This document shows, one piece after another, positions 53,278 to 61,162 of a DNA stretch of 64,000 bases. A program made the translations under genes and the position numbers. The notes beneath the pieces were generated by a model. That model saw nothing but the letters and a program-made list of their open reading frames with translations. It was not told the origin of the DNA and made no database searches. How positions within the stretch are numbered: the stretch's first letter is position 1; every line of letters starts with the position of its first letter. The DNA is from Dehalococcoidia bacterium (lineage in GTDB: Bacteria; Chloroflexota; Dehalococcoidia; Lucifugimonadales; Lucifugimonadaceae), in NCBI GenBank assembly GCA_022824185.1, contig JAJEAU010000013.1, forward strand, positions 1 through 64,000. The letters are read 5' to 3'.

Positions 53278-54990
53278 TTAAATTTCACTGAGGCGTTTGG
53301 TCAAGATTGCATAAAACTCAAGAGTCTGATGAGTGGTGCACCGTTTCGCCACGCTGCGCAACGCACCTCCAATCGCTTCGTTGGAGTATTTATGGTGCTC
53401 TAAGTAATCGACCATCTTACTGAATTCGACGGCCGAGACAGGACTAGGCGAATCTGTCCCAACTTCGCGTTCATTGAATGGCAAATCTCCGAAATCAGGA
53501 AGTAGGTCCCTTTCCATCTTCGGAGCAGCCGGCGTTTGGGCAACGATATCAGCAGTGTTGTTTTTGCCTTCCGGGTTCGTTTCCGACGCCAAACGTTCGG
53601 ACAATATGATTTCCGGCAAGGTTTCACGACGTTTTATCAAAAGAGTTTGACCAAATCCAGTTCTGACCCACTGCCACATGAACCCCGAATTCCCAGCTTT
53701 CATCGGTTCGCTTTCAAGTTGGACCGGCCCTAACCCCGTCACGTGATATTCACCAGATTTCGAAGTTCTCAAGCAATCTGCTTGCGTTTTGGGCGCCACC
53801 CAATGCAAAAGATCAGGATAGGAAAAACTACGCGGCCTTCGTCCCCTCGAAATCTCGTGCATTCGATCGGCCTCTTCTCGGAAAAGTGGAGCATCCATGA
53901 CACTCGTTGGAGGGTCGTTTTCTGCATTTGCCCCAATCAAAGCACCAGCCATCGTCGCAATCGTATCGGTATCGGTCCCCAAAGCATTCGCAGCCAACCC
54001 CAAAGCTATTGCTGGCCGTGATTCGCACCAAGTCAACCCTACGGCCGCCAACGACGTCAGCATTCCACTCCCTCGGAGATCAGGTTCGCGCAGTCGCAAT
54101 TGATCTACTATCGCTTCGTACCCCGTTTCGCCTTGCAGATGACTTATCCGACCAACGGCGTTGAGAGCGTTTTTGCATTCGGCAATAGCCCGGTTCCATT
54201 CGTCTGCAAATGGTCCTGCTTCTCGCTCGAAATTCGCCAACCAAATCCGACCTAAGGCGTCGTATTTCAATTTTTGCAACACGTAGGTTGCAACTTGATC
54301 AATCGATGCTACTATCTCTTCGGGACGTGGCGGAGCACCCTCCGACATCGCATGCCCGAGAGTTAACGCATGCAGTACGGCGCCCAAAATCCCATTGGGA
54401 TGCGAATGTGTGCAAATGGCATTCACACTCACATCCCAAAGGTACGAAGTTGGGTCACTTGGGTCTTTGGCAGACCAAACATGCGGTTGGATGCGCATTG
54501 CCGCACCGTTACCGCCGGATCGCGTCCATCCCTTAAACCTGTTTGCGTACCACTGCACGTTGCGACGCGACAAATTCTTGGCTGCTGCGCTTGTAGACTT
54601 CCCTCCCCCAAGCGCGTAACTCAGCCACACGGGTAGTTCGACCTTTGCAAATGCTTCAACATCAAAGCCGTCTTGTCGTATCGCTCGACAAGTTGCCAGC
54701 CTCAATTGGGAATCGTCGGAATAGCACCCCTTTCTGATCCTCGCGTTTACACCGGAACGGCCGCCTATCCTTCTAGTCCATTCGATTGGTTGCACCAGAG
54801 GATTCTCACGTGTCCGTCGTGCAAGTCCCCTTTCGTCTGTTAGTTCGCTTATCCAACCGAGCGCGTCACCGTACGCCGCCCATAATGCCGATCGGCGAAC
54901 ACGTACGATATCCGAATTCGTTCCGAATTTGGACAACCCCATTTGATATGTCTCATATGGTTTCGAGGAATGATCCACAACGTCCCTCAT
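53278..54990 (-). CDS. ADP-ribosylglycohydrolase (ARH/DraG family) paired with a DarT-like toxin
   Basis: A 570-residue protein whose residues about 30-370 are an ADP-ribosylglycohydrolase domain: RRSALWAAYGDALGW near the start, the metal-binding YSDDSQ (90-95), GGNGAAMRI, HSHPNG, and the C-terminal metal site GTDTDTIATMAGALIGA (338-354). ARH enzymes remove ADP-ribose from proteins or nucleic acids using two Mg2+ ions. The last 200 residues are an extension without a recognised motif; a charged segment (about 480-520) is probably a linker. The gene's ATG overlaps the stop of the upstream DarT-like gene (ATGA), so it is its natural partner and probable antitoxin, in place of the usual DarG macrodomain. 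Nitrogenase control (as for DraG) is unlikely without nif genes. Confidence 0.82.
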   Translation of the reverse strand: MRDVVDHSSKPYETYQMGLSKFGTNSDIVRVRRSALWAAYGDALGWISELTDERGLARRTRENPLVQPIEWTRRIGGRSGVNARIRKGCYSDDSQLRLATCRAIRQDGFDVEAFAKVELPVWLSYALGGGKSTSAAAKNLSRRNVQWYANRFKGWTRSGGNGAAMRIQPHVWSAKDPSDPTSYLWDVSVNAICTHSHPNGILGAVLHALTLGHAMSEGAPPRPEEIVASIDQVATYVLQKLKYDALGRIWLANFEREAGPFADEWNRAIAECKNALNAVGRISHLQGETGYEAIVDQLRLREPDLRGSGMLTSLAAVGLTWCESRPAIALGLAANALGTDTDTIATMAGALIGANAENDPPTSVMDAPLFREEADRMHEISRGRRPRSFSYPDLLHWVAPKTQADCLRTSKSGEYHVTGLGPVQLESEPMKAGNSGFMWQWVRTGFGQTLLIKRRETLPEIILSERLASETNPEGKNNTADIVAQTPAAPKMERDLLPDFGDLPFNEREVGTDSPSPVSAVEFSKMVDYLEHHKYSNEAIGGALRSVAKRCTTHQTLEFYAILTKRLSEI

Positions 54991-55628
54991 TGAAACACCT
55001 CCGGTGCGTGTTGTACTTGAACGTCCAAACTAAAACTGCTTATTATCCCGTGGATGTCGTCCAATGATTCTTCGATCTGGACATCGATTCTTTGCAAATG
55101 ATCGCATGACAACTCGCCCGGATACAGGACCTCCGCTTGGCGATCGGTAGTCCAACTCGCTGACTTGCCTTCCCGATCGTGTTGCTTAGAGTACTTACCA
55201 AACACTGTCTCGGCGAACATGTTGTTGAAACCACCGAGTCCGGGTGCGCGCGTACATCTTGGGTATATGTTGTTCGTAGTTGTAAACACGACGCCTGGGT
55301 GGGCGAGAATGCGAGGATTGAAGGAAAACACCACCCAAGGGTTTCCCTCGGTTGCATGCCAACTGGTTGACGTAGCAAACATCCAATCGTTGATCCTTTC
55401 AACTGAAAGATTAACGTAATCGAGCCATTCGGGGTCTTTACGGAGGCGCACGTTGGGATTGAACACGAACTCCAAATGCTTGTCCTCATCCAACCTCGAA
55501 CGACTTTTCACACATCCGGAAGCGAGAATCCCAACGGCACCCCGAAGAGTCGTGAAATGAACTACTTGAGTGATTCCGCGCCTATCCGCGGCGCGCCGGA
55601 TTTCGTTGTGGTTCTCAGTCTGCTCCAT
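54987..55628 (-). CDS. DarT-like DNA ADP-ribosyltransferase (DUF4433-like), putative toxin
   Basis: A protein of 213 residues (214 from a GTG at 55631). It shows the layout of DarT ADP-ribosyltransferases: VVHFTTLRGAVGILASG (His25 region, compare H-x-T-x-x-x-x-x-x-IL-x-x-G in DarT), DYVNLSVERINDWMFA (the NAD-side strand), VVFSFNPRILAHPGVVFT, and DRQAEVLYPGEL with Glu167, equivalent to the catalytic Glu of the QAE motif. DarT enzymes transfer ADP-ribose from NAD+ onto single-stranded DNA bases. Overall similarity is remote, so the target (DNA, RNA or protein) is inferred. Gene order toxin-then-eraser with a 4-base overlap copies darT-darG operons. Confidence 0.72.
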   Translation of the reverse strand: MEQTENHNEIRRAADRRGITQVVHFTTLRGAVGILASGCVKSRSRLDEDKHLEFVFNPNVRLRKDPEWLDYVNLSVERINDWMFATSTSWHATEGNPWVVFSFNPRILAHPGVVFTTTNNIYPRCTRAPGLGGFNNMFAETVFGKYSKQHDREGKSASWTTDRQAEVLYPGELSCDHLQRIDVQIEESLDDIHGIISSFSLDVQVQHAPEVFQ

Positions 55629-55681
55629 CACTTATGCCTATCTCTGTTGATGATGTCCACGGTCGCACTTGGGAATAGTTG

Positions 55682-57088
55682 CTATACACGTATTAGATCA
55701 AAGCAGGCGGGATCCACAAAATCCAATACTTTCGACTTGTCTTCTGGTTTGTAACCGAGTGTCACCGTCTTCCGGGCACGCCCGATTCCCATAGCAACCA
55801 ATCGACGTAAAGAATCTAGTGTCCCGTCCCCTTCATCCGACCCGTGCGGAGTAACTTCACTGTTGAGTCCTGGCATCAACACATGGTCAAATTCGAGCCC
55901 TTTCGCAGAATGGATCGTCGACAATGCCACTTGCTCAGATCCTCTGGGCCACTCTCGTGTTTGCGTTATTTCGCAATAGGAAGTGGACCTCTGCGCCAAT
56001 GCCCTTTTTAGGTAGTCAAACCAACCGCGACCGCGCATCTGAAGGAAAGCGACCGTGTCACCATCAGCTAGGCATGGTTCTATTTTATCCAACATCCATT
56101 CCATTTGGTTCCTATACACTCCCTCCAGCACTTGCGGGGTTGTCCCTTCAACGACGCAAATCTCAGGATCGGGAACCACACGGTCCGGATCGTCGGGTAA
56201 CCCTTGTAATAGCGACCTCGCCAAGCGCGCAATCTTGGCTGTATTTCGGTAGTTGCGCGTCAGCGAGTACACCATCCTTGGCTGAATTTGAATTCCCGTC
56301 TCGGACCAGTTGAAAACTTGCGGGTAGATTCGTTGCGCAGTATCCACGATGAACGTTGTTGAATGATCTTCGTCCAAATGCGCTAGTATTGCTCTGATTT
56401 GGTTCGCCGAAAAATCTTGGCACTCATCCGCGATCACAACGTCATATCGTTGATTAGGTACTTGGCTTGCACATAATGCCACATCATTCCAGTCCAATTC
56501 TCCATTCCTTCTTTTTTGCGTTTCGAAAGGTTCGATCACGTTGTTCAGCAACGTTTGGCGAAGCTCTTTCGTCACGGCTGGGGACCTACCACGCCCGACC
56601 CGAATAATGTTCAAGTACGCGTCCCTTTTATCTCGTTCAAATTTCCCAACAATGTAGCGAATTTCATCCACGAGGTAGTCGAGGTTTTCAGGGCACACCG
56701 ACGCGTTAGTCAATAACTGGCACAATCGGGAGCGCTCATGGTCGCTACGGAGTACTTCGGGCCTGCCGACCAGATCCCAAGCCCAATGACCAAACGTATC
56801 AACGGTGAGGTCAACATCGGCCGTCGGCCTACCCTGTTCTTCCGCCAGTTCCCGGATGTAACCTCGCAACGTGCGATTGAATGTCAATACCAGTATCCGG
56901 ACAGGTCGGTCAATGCCAAGCCGCGACTTGCGGCTGATACGAGCTCCTCTCAATTGCGACAACCTTAGCAAAGCGGTCGTGGTTTTTCCGCTTCCGGCAG
57001 CACCCTTAATTAACCTGAATCCGGGTTGCGAGTCGTCCAGGATCGTCAGTTGCTCAGGAGTAGGTGTGTGGCTACGAAGTGGAAGCAT
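55682..57088 (-). CDS. UvrD/REP-like superfamily 1 helicase (short form)
   Basis: A 468-residue SF1 helicase-type ATPase. Motif Q/I: TPEQLTILDD and KGAAGSGKTTTALLRLSQL (Walker A 29-37). Ia-like VLTFNRTLRGYI, motif II IADECQDFS (DExQD, 221-225), motif III FIVDTAQRIYP, motif IV/V SLTRNYRNTAKIA and STIHSAKGLEFDHVLMPG, motif VI MGIGRARKTVTLG. UvrD and RecB are much longer (over 700); this compact form lacks the 2B domain and resembles helicases of restriction and other defence loci. It lies 53 bases upstream of the DarT-like gene in the same direction, so it is probably the first gene of a three-gene operon (helicase, transferase, glycohydrolase). Confidence 0.85.
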   Translation of the reverse strand: MLPLRSHTPTPEQLTILDDSQPGFRLIKGAAGSGKTTTALLRLSQLRGARISRKSRLGIDRPVRILVLTFNRTLRGYIRELAEEQGRPTADVDLTVDTFGHWAWDLVGRPEVLRSDHERSRLCQLLTNASVCPENLDYLVDEIRYIVGKFERDKRDAYLNIIRVGRGRSPAVTKELRQTLLNNVIEPFETQKRRNGELDWNDVALCASQVPNQRYDVVIADECQDFSANQIRAILAHLDEDHSTTFIVDTAQRIYPQVFNWSETGIQIQPRMVYSLTRNYRNTAKIARLARSLLQGLPDDPDRVVPDPEICVVEGTTPQVLEGVYRNQMEWMLDKIEPCLADGDTVAFLQMRGRGWFDYLKRALAQRSTSYCEITQTREWPRGSEQVALSTIHSAKGLEFDHVLMPGLNSEVTPHGSDEGDGTLDSLRRLVAMGIGRARKTVTLGYKPEDKSKVLDFVDPACFDLIRV

Positions 57089-57200
57089 CGGAGACGTCGT
57101 TAGGTCCAGTCAATAGATTCTAGATAAATGGCCAACCCAACACCTTCCATACCCGCATATCGATCACTCCCATAGCCCCAACAAATCCAAAAATCTCTGT

Positions 57201-58121
57201 TCACGCACCCCCCAAAAACTCCCCAAACCGCGCTGCCAACCTCACCTCATCCGGACGATCCACCCGCCGCGACGGCACCCAAATCCGCTGACCCTCCAGC
57301 CCCTGCAACCCATGCCGCAGCATCGGACCATCCACCTCCTCCAAAATATCCCGACGCACATGGATCACATAACTCGGATGCACCCCCAGCAGCAACTGGT
57401 CAAACGCCGCATGGTGCAACCGACACAACGACATCCCATTACTCACCACCGGCTCCCCGTGCAATGCGCTGTCCGGCGTGATGTGCGCCGCATCCAGCAA
57501 CTCCCGATGCTGCAAGCTACAAAACGCGCACTGACCCCGATACGCCCGCAAAACCCGCTCCCGAAACGCTCCCTGATGTATCCGACGCTGCACCTCTGTC
57601 GCCACATACTGCCTCTTCAACTCCCCGAACGGCTCTCCCTCGTCCTGTAGACCAAACGCCGGATCAACGAACCCCGCCTCTTCGCAAGACACCGAAAACT
57701 CAAGCGACCCCATCCAGTCGCCAACGATGTAAGCAGGCCAGATCGCCATGTATCGCCCGGGCACCAACCCGTGGAAGTACACCAGAGGCAGTCCTAGTTC
57801 CATCACCTTCCTCAATCCCACGTTGTCGCGGTGATACGGATCCGTGCCTCGATACTTGTAGCGAAGCATCTTGTCATCACCCATCCGATCATCGTACGGA
57901 CTATTCGGAGACGTAGTGATCGACAACGGCAGACCCAAAATCCGAGGCTTGAAAATCCCCTGCTGACTAACCAACTTCACCCGCTCCCCCAGATACGGAA
58001 ACCCCTCCAACAACACACGCCGGTCAACCACACCATCCTCACCCGAAACCCGCGACCCCAGCCAACCAAACGCAGCCGCCCTAACACCCTGCTCAAGCTC
58101 CAAGTCATAATCCAAAACCAT
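57201..58121 (-). CDS. HNH endonuclease (COG3440-like predicted restriction endonuclease)
   Basis: A 306-residue protein starting at ATG 58121 (58178 adds a Trp-rich 19-residue extension that looks non-coding). The N-terminal 180 residues are a specificity-type domain. The HNH nuclease is at about residues 205-260: CAFCSLQHRELLDAAHI (CxxC and His), SNGMSLCRLHHAAFDQ (CxxH), the order seen in COG3440 restriction endonucleases. It points the same way as the helicase-DarT-ARH genes 112 bases downstream and may belong to the same defence cluster. Plus-strand DNA here is very C-rich, unlike the AT-richer ARH and DarT genes, so it may have arrived separately. Confidence 0.82.
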   Translation of the reverse strand: MVLDYDLELEQGVRAAAFGWLGSRVSGEDGVVDRRVLLEGFPYLGERVKLVSQQGIFKPRILGLPLSITTSPNSPYDDRMGDDKMLRYKYRGTDPYHRDNVGLRKVMELGLPLVYFHGLVPGRYMAIWPAYIVGDWMGSLEFSVSCEEAGFVDPAFGLQDEGEPFGELKRQYVATEVQRRIHQGAFRERVLRAYRGQCAFCSLQHRELLDAAHITPDSALHGEPVVSNGMSLCRLHHAAFDQLLLGVHPSYVIHVRRDILEEVDGPMLRHGLQGLEGQRIWVPSRRVDRPDEVRLAARFGEFLGGA

Positions 58122-58338
58122 CCAGCGAATTATACGCCCCAAAATCCAAAACCAATTCCAAAAGCAATCAACGACCAAATCCCCCGCATAAACTCAATAG
58201 TCCCCATCCAAACAACAACCAAAACAACCTCTCCACCCAGACGACCTCCTACACCGCTAGGTCGGAGAAACGCCGGGAAAAGGAGGCCATCCCCCATTAA
58301 AATCAACACCCAATACTAGCCCCCCCGGAGCAACCCCA

Positions 58339-59532
58339 ATGAAAATCACCGACCTAAAATGCGCCATAATTGGCGACAACCCAATCGTCCGAATCACCAC
58401 CGACGAAGGGATCGATGGATACGGGCAGGCCGAGTGGACCAAACCCTACTTGAAGCCGTTCGTTCACTTCTACAAGGATCTCGTTCTCGATCAGGATCCC
58501 ACCGACGTCGAGCGCGTGATGACCCGCATTCGACGCCTCGGGAGCTTCAAGCCCTGGGGCGCCGCGGTGAGCGCTATCGAGGTGGCGCTGTGGGACATCG
58601 CAGGCAAAGCGGCAGGCGTGCCGGTTTACAAACTGCTGGGCGGCAAGGTCAGGGACAAGGTCCGCGTCTACAACGGCGGACGTCGTGTCCCGCTGAAGGG
58701 CAATGAGCCCGAGCACTACGCCGAAAACATGGCGATCATGAAGGAGTTCCCCGAGAACTTCTCGATAATCAAGCAAGGGATCGCCTTTCACTCCGGGATG
58801 GGTAGAGAGATCCCCGACTATTTCTATGGTGAGATGCCCGCAGGGAACACCCGAGGCGCGTTCGGCGGTCCGATGACGGAACGCGGACTAAGCCACACGA
58901 TCAAGTGCGTTGAAGCCATGAAGGACGTCCTCGGCGATGAGGTCGGACTGGCCCTCGACTGCGGCCCGGGCATGACGGTCCCCGACACGCTGCGTCTGGC
59001 CAAAGCTCTCGAGCCGCTCAACATCATGTGGCTCGAAGACACGATTACGGGCGACTACACGCCCTACGTCCTCCCCGAGAACTTCCGAGAGGTGACAACG
59101 CAGACGTCGACACCGATCCACACAGGCGAGCAGATCTACCTCCGTCAGAACTTCAAGGATCTGATCGAGACGAAAGCAGTGAACGTCATCGGACCCGACC
59201 CGCTCGACGTCGGTGGCATCGCAGAGATGAAATGGATCGCCGAATACGCCGACCTCCACGGCATCCTGATGGCTCCCCACGGAGTAGCAGATGGCCTGAT
59301 CGGACTCGCCGCGCACGTTCACATGGCCGCCACCCTGCCCCGCAACTACATCGCCCTCGAGTACCCAGCAGGTAAACCCGATTGGTGGTACGGGTTGATC
59401 GACGGCCTACCCAACCCGATCGTCGAAAACAGTCACATCAAAGTCTGGGACACCCCCGGCCTAGGCATCAGCTTCAACATCCCCGAAGCCAAAAAGCACC
59501 TGGAGGACGAAGACAAGGGGTTCTTCGACTAA
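58339..59532 (+). CDS. Enolase-superfamily mandelate racemase/muconate lactonizing enzyme, copy 4
   Basis: A 397-residue enolase-superfamily enzyme distinct from the other three copies. Metal ligands are Asp207 (LALDCGPGM), Glu233 (WLEDTITGDY) and Glu264 (HTGEQIY). Lys145 (IIKQG) and His314 (APHGVADG), with Asp287 or Asp290 nearby, are acid/base candidates. The capping domain starts MKITDLKCAIIGDNPIVRI and contains EVALWDIAGKAAGVPVYKLLGG. A longer loop (about residues 148-185) between the Lys and the first metal ligand is unusual. A racemase or dehydratase on a carboxylate is likely; the substrate is unknown. Confidence 0.86.
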   Translation: MKITDLKCAIIGDNPIVRITTDEGIDGYGQAEWTKPYLKPFVHFYKDLVLDQDPTDVERVMTRIRRLGSFKPWGAAVSAIEVALWDIAGKAAGVPVYKLLGGKVRDKVRVYNGGRRVPLKGNEPEHYAENMAIMKEFPENFSIIKQGIAFHSGMGREIPDYFYGEMPAGNTRGAFGGPMTERGLSHTIKCVEAMKDVLGDEVGLALDCGPGMTVPDTLRLAKALEPLNIMWLEDTITGDYTPYVLPENFREVTTQTSTPIHTGEQIYLRQNFKDLIETKAVNVIGPDPLDVGGIAEMKWIAEYADLHGILMAPHGVADGLIGLAAHVHMAATLPRNYIALEYPAGKPDWWYGLIDGLPNPIVENSHIKVWDTPGLGISFNIPEAKKHLEDEDKGFFD

Positions 59533-59556
59533 GCCATAACAGGCAAATCGGAGATA

Positions 59557-59961
59557 TCACACCCTAGCGTCGTGCACATCCAAATCCCCGTCCCAACGCA
59601 GCAACCTGCCGTCCGCGGTGACCAAGGTCCCACCAAGAGTCATCGCCGTGGCGACTATTATCCGATCTGCTGGATCGTTGGGCAACCCTTCGATTTCGGT
59701 TGACAGAATTCCAATTTCCCCTGTCAATGGGACTTCCTCAACACCCTGCGATAACGCAGTTTGGCGCCAAAACCGCGCTGAAACCGCCATGCGCAGGCGA
59801 CCTTTTCCTAAGAGCATCCCAATCTCCCAGAACGAAAAAGAAGACACGAACAGACTCCCTTCCCACTGCGCCTGATCAATCTCTCGTCGAGCCGTTGAAC
59901 CGAGGCTATCGTCGCCTTCCACGAACCAAATCAACGCGTTGGTGTCAAGGACAGTGACCAT
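59557..59961 (-). CDS. PIN-domain toxin (VapC-like ribonuclease)
   Basis: A 134-residue PIN nuclease starting at the ATG at 59961 that shares one base with the antitoxin stop (TAATG), so translation is coupled. The acidic triad and its surroundings are visible: VLDTNALIWF (Asp6 region), FWEIGML (Glu), DPADRIIVATAM (Asp) and LVTADGRLLRW (Asp). Toxins of this family cleave tRNA or other RNA. The residues DTNALIW and the length are typical of VapC-type partners of Phd/YefM antitoxins. Confidence 0.88.
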   Translation of the reverse strand: MVTVLDTNALIWFVEGDDSLGSTARREIDQAQWEGSLFVSSFSFWEIGMLLGKGRLRMAVSARFWRQTALSQGVEEVPLTGEIGILSTEIEGLPNDPADRIIVATAMTLGGTLVTADGRLLRWDGDLDVHDARV

Positions 59962-60233
59962 TACTTCATCGCGTCCCACTCAACGTCTATCGGGGAAGTG
60001 ATGTCTCCCATATACGTGATCATTCCGCGCATAGAACCGAAACTCGATTTCCGCAGTTCACGGGGTTGAGTCAGCTCAGCAACCGGTTTCCCGCGCTTGG
60101 TGATCACAACGCGCTCTCCCGTCTCCGCCACCTCGTCCATGATCTTCAAACACTTCGCTTTGAATTCAGATGCCGTGAAGGTTCGCACCTCATTGCCGAT
60201 TATGGCTTCCTGATGATCCTCGACGCTGGTCAT
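59961..60233 (-). CDS. Phd/YefM-family antitoxin
   Basis: A 90-residue antitoxin. The Phd/YefM motif is visible as VRTFTASEFKAKCLKIMDEVAETGERVVITKRGKPVAEL (residues about 16-54; the N-terminal half binds DNA). The remaining residues would bind and neutralise the PIN toxin encoded immediately downstream. Its promoter region carries a double palindrome (60247-60274), 13 bases upstream of the ATG, that most likely is the operator for autoregulation. Confidence 0.88.
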   Translation of the reverse strand: MTSVEDHQEAIIGNEVRTFTASEFKAKCLKIMDEVAETGERVVITKRGKPVAELTQPRELRKSSFGSMRGMITYMGDITSPIDVEWDAMK

Positions 60234-60246
60234 CGTGCCCTCCTTG

Positions 60247-60274
60247 TATGACTATGGTCATGACTATAGTCATA
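60247..60274. promoter_or_regulatory. Double palindromic operator of the Phd/PIN operon
   Basis: TATGACTATGGTCA and TGACTATAGTCATA form two neighbouring TGACTATxGTCA palindromes (60249-60260 with one mismatch; 60261-60272 perfect), together also a near-perfect larger inverted repeat. Position in front of the antitoxin gene fits binding of two antitoxin dimers. Confidence 0.75.
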
Positions 60275-60307
60275 TAGGCTATCACCCGACCGCGTTTTGA
60301 ACCGAAG

Positions 60308-61159
60308 CTACCCCATCCCCCGCCAGTAACGACGGCCTTCCCACCGCACCATCGTCCCCCAACCGGGCGGACTCAGATGGCTGCCCAACACGATCGTACC
60401 CTCCCGTTCGGCGCGGTCTAAGACCTCGTGCCGCACCTTCATCGCCTCCGCCGGATCGGTATCCAGGGCGAAGGAGAGATCGGTTTCGGTCGCGTGCATC
60501 GGATTGATGAGGATGTCGCCGACGAATATCGCCCGCTGTCTGCCGGAAGAAAGTAGGAGCGCCATGTGGCCGGGGGTGTGACCAGGGGTCGGGAATGCCG
60601 TGACTCCGGGCGCAAGCTCAGTCTCGCCGTCCATCAGGTCGAGGACTCCGATTTCTTCGAGAGGTATTACGCTCCGCTCGATCGGTTCCATGCCAAACTC
60701 GCTGTCTTCGTCGGGGACGGTGAAGTGATCCCAGTCGGCGCGGTGGACGGTGTAGCGAGCGTTCGGAAAGGTGGGCACGTCGGAGGTGTCGGGATCGATG
60801 TTCCAGCCGACGTGGTCGGCGTGAAGGTGGGACATAAAGACGGTGTCGATGTCTTCAGTGGCGATGCCCTTTCTGGCCATGTCGTCCATCAGTTCGGCGG
60901 ACGTTTCGGAGCCGAGCATCTTGCCATGAGGACCGAATCCGGTGTCAGCTATCACGTTTTTGCTGCCGGAACCGATGACGAACACGCCGAGGTTCATCAG
61001 GAAGTGCTGGCCGGAGAAGCATTCGGGAAATATGTCGTAGAAGTGAGACCAGTGCTCGATTTGGGTTTCTGGGAACATCAGCCGAGGGTCGAATTCGACC
61101 ACGCCGTCGCTCAACGATGCGACTCGAATGTCGCCAATCTCGAGTTGCCCCTCTGCCAT
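60308..61159 (-). CDS. MBL-fold metallo-hydrolase (copy 1)
   Basis: A 283-residue metallo-beta-lactamase-fold enzyme. The zinc motif HxHxDH reads SHLHADHVGWN (about residues 107-117), with further ligands in PGHTPGHM (about 192-199) and FVGDIL; a late His (GSHLSPPGWG) completes the two-metal site. The N-terminal FLMNLGVFVIGSGSKNVIADTGFGPHGKML is shared with the neighbouring gene and with lactonase/organophosphatase-like MBL proteins. The substrate is unknown. It lies 3 bases after the paralog at 61163-62011, clearly a tandem duplication in one operon. Confidence 0.85.
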   Translation of the reverse strand: MAEGQLEIGDIRVASLSDGVVEFDPRLMFPETQIEHWSHFYDIFPECFSGQHFLMNLGVFVIGSGSKNVIADTGFGPHGKMLGSETSAELMDDMARKGIATEDIDTVFMSHLHADHVGWNIDPDTSDVPTFPNARYTVHRADWDHFTVPDEDSEFGMEPIERSVIPLEEIGVLDLMDGETELAPGVTAFPTPGHTPGHMALLLSSGRQRAIFVGDILINPMHATETDLSFALDTDPAEAMKVRHEVLDRAEREGTIVLGSHLSPPGWGTMVRWEGRRYWRGMG

Positions 61160-61162
61160 CGG

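Noticed and set aside
53278-54990. DraG involved in nitrogenase regulation
   Set aside because: No draT or nif genes nearby; coupling to a DarT-like gene explains it better.
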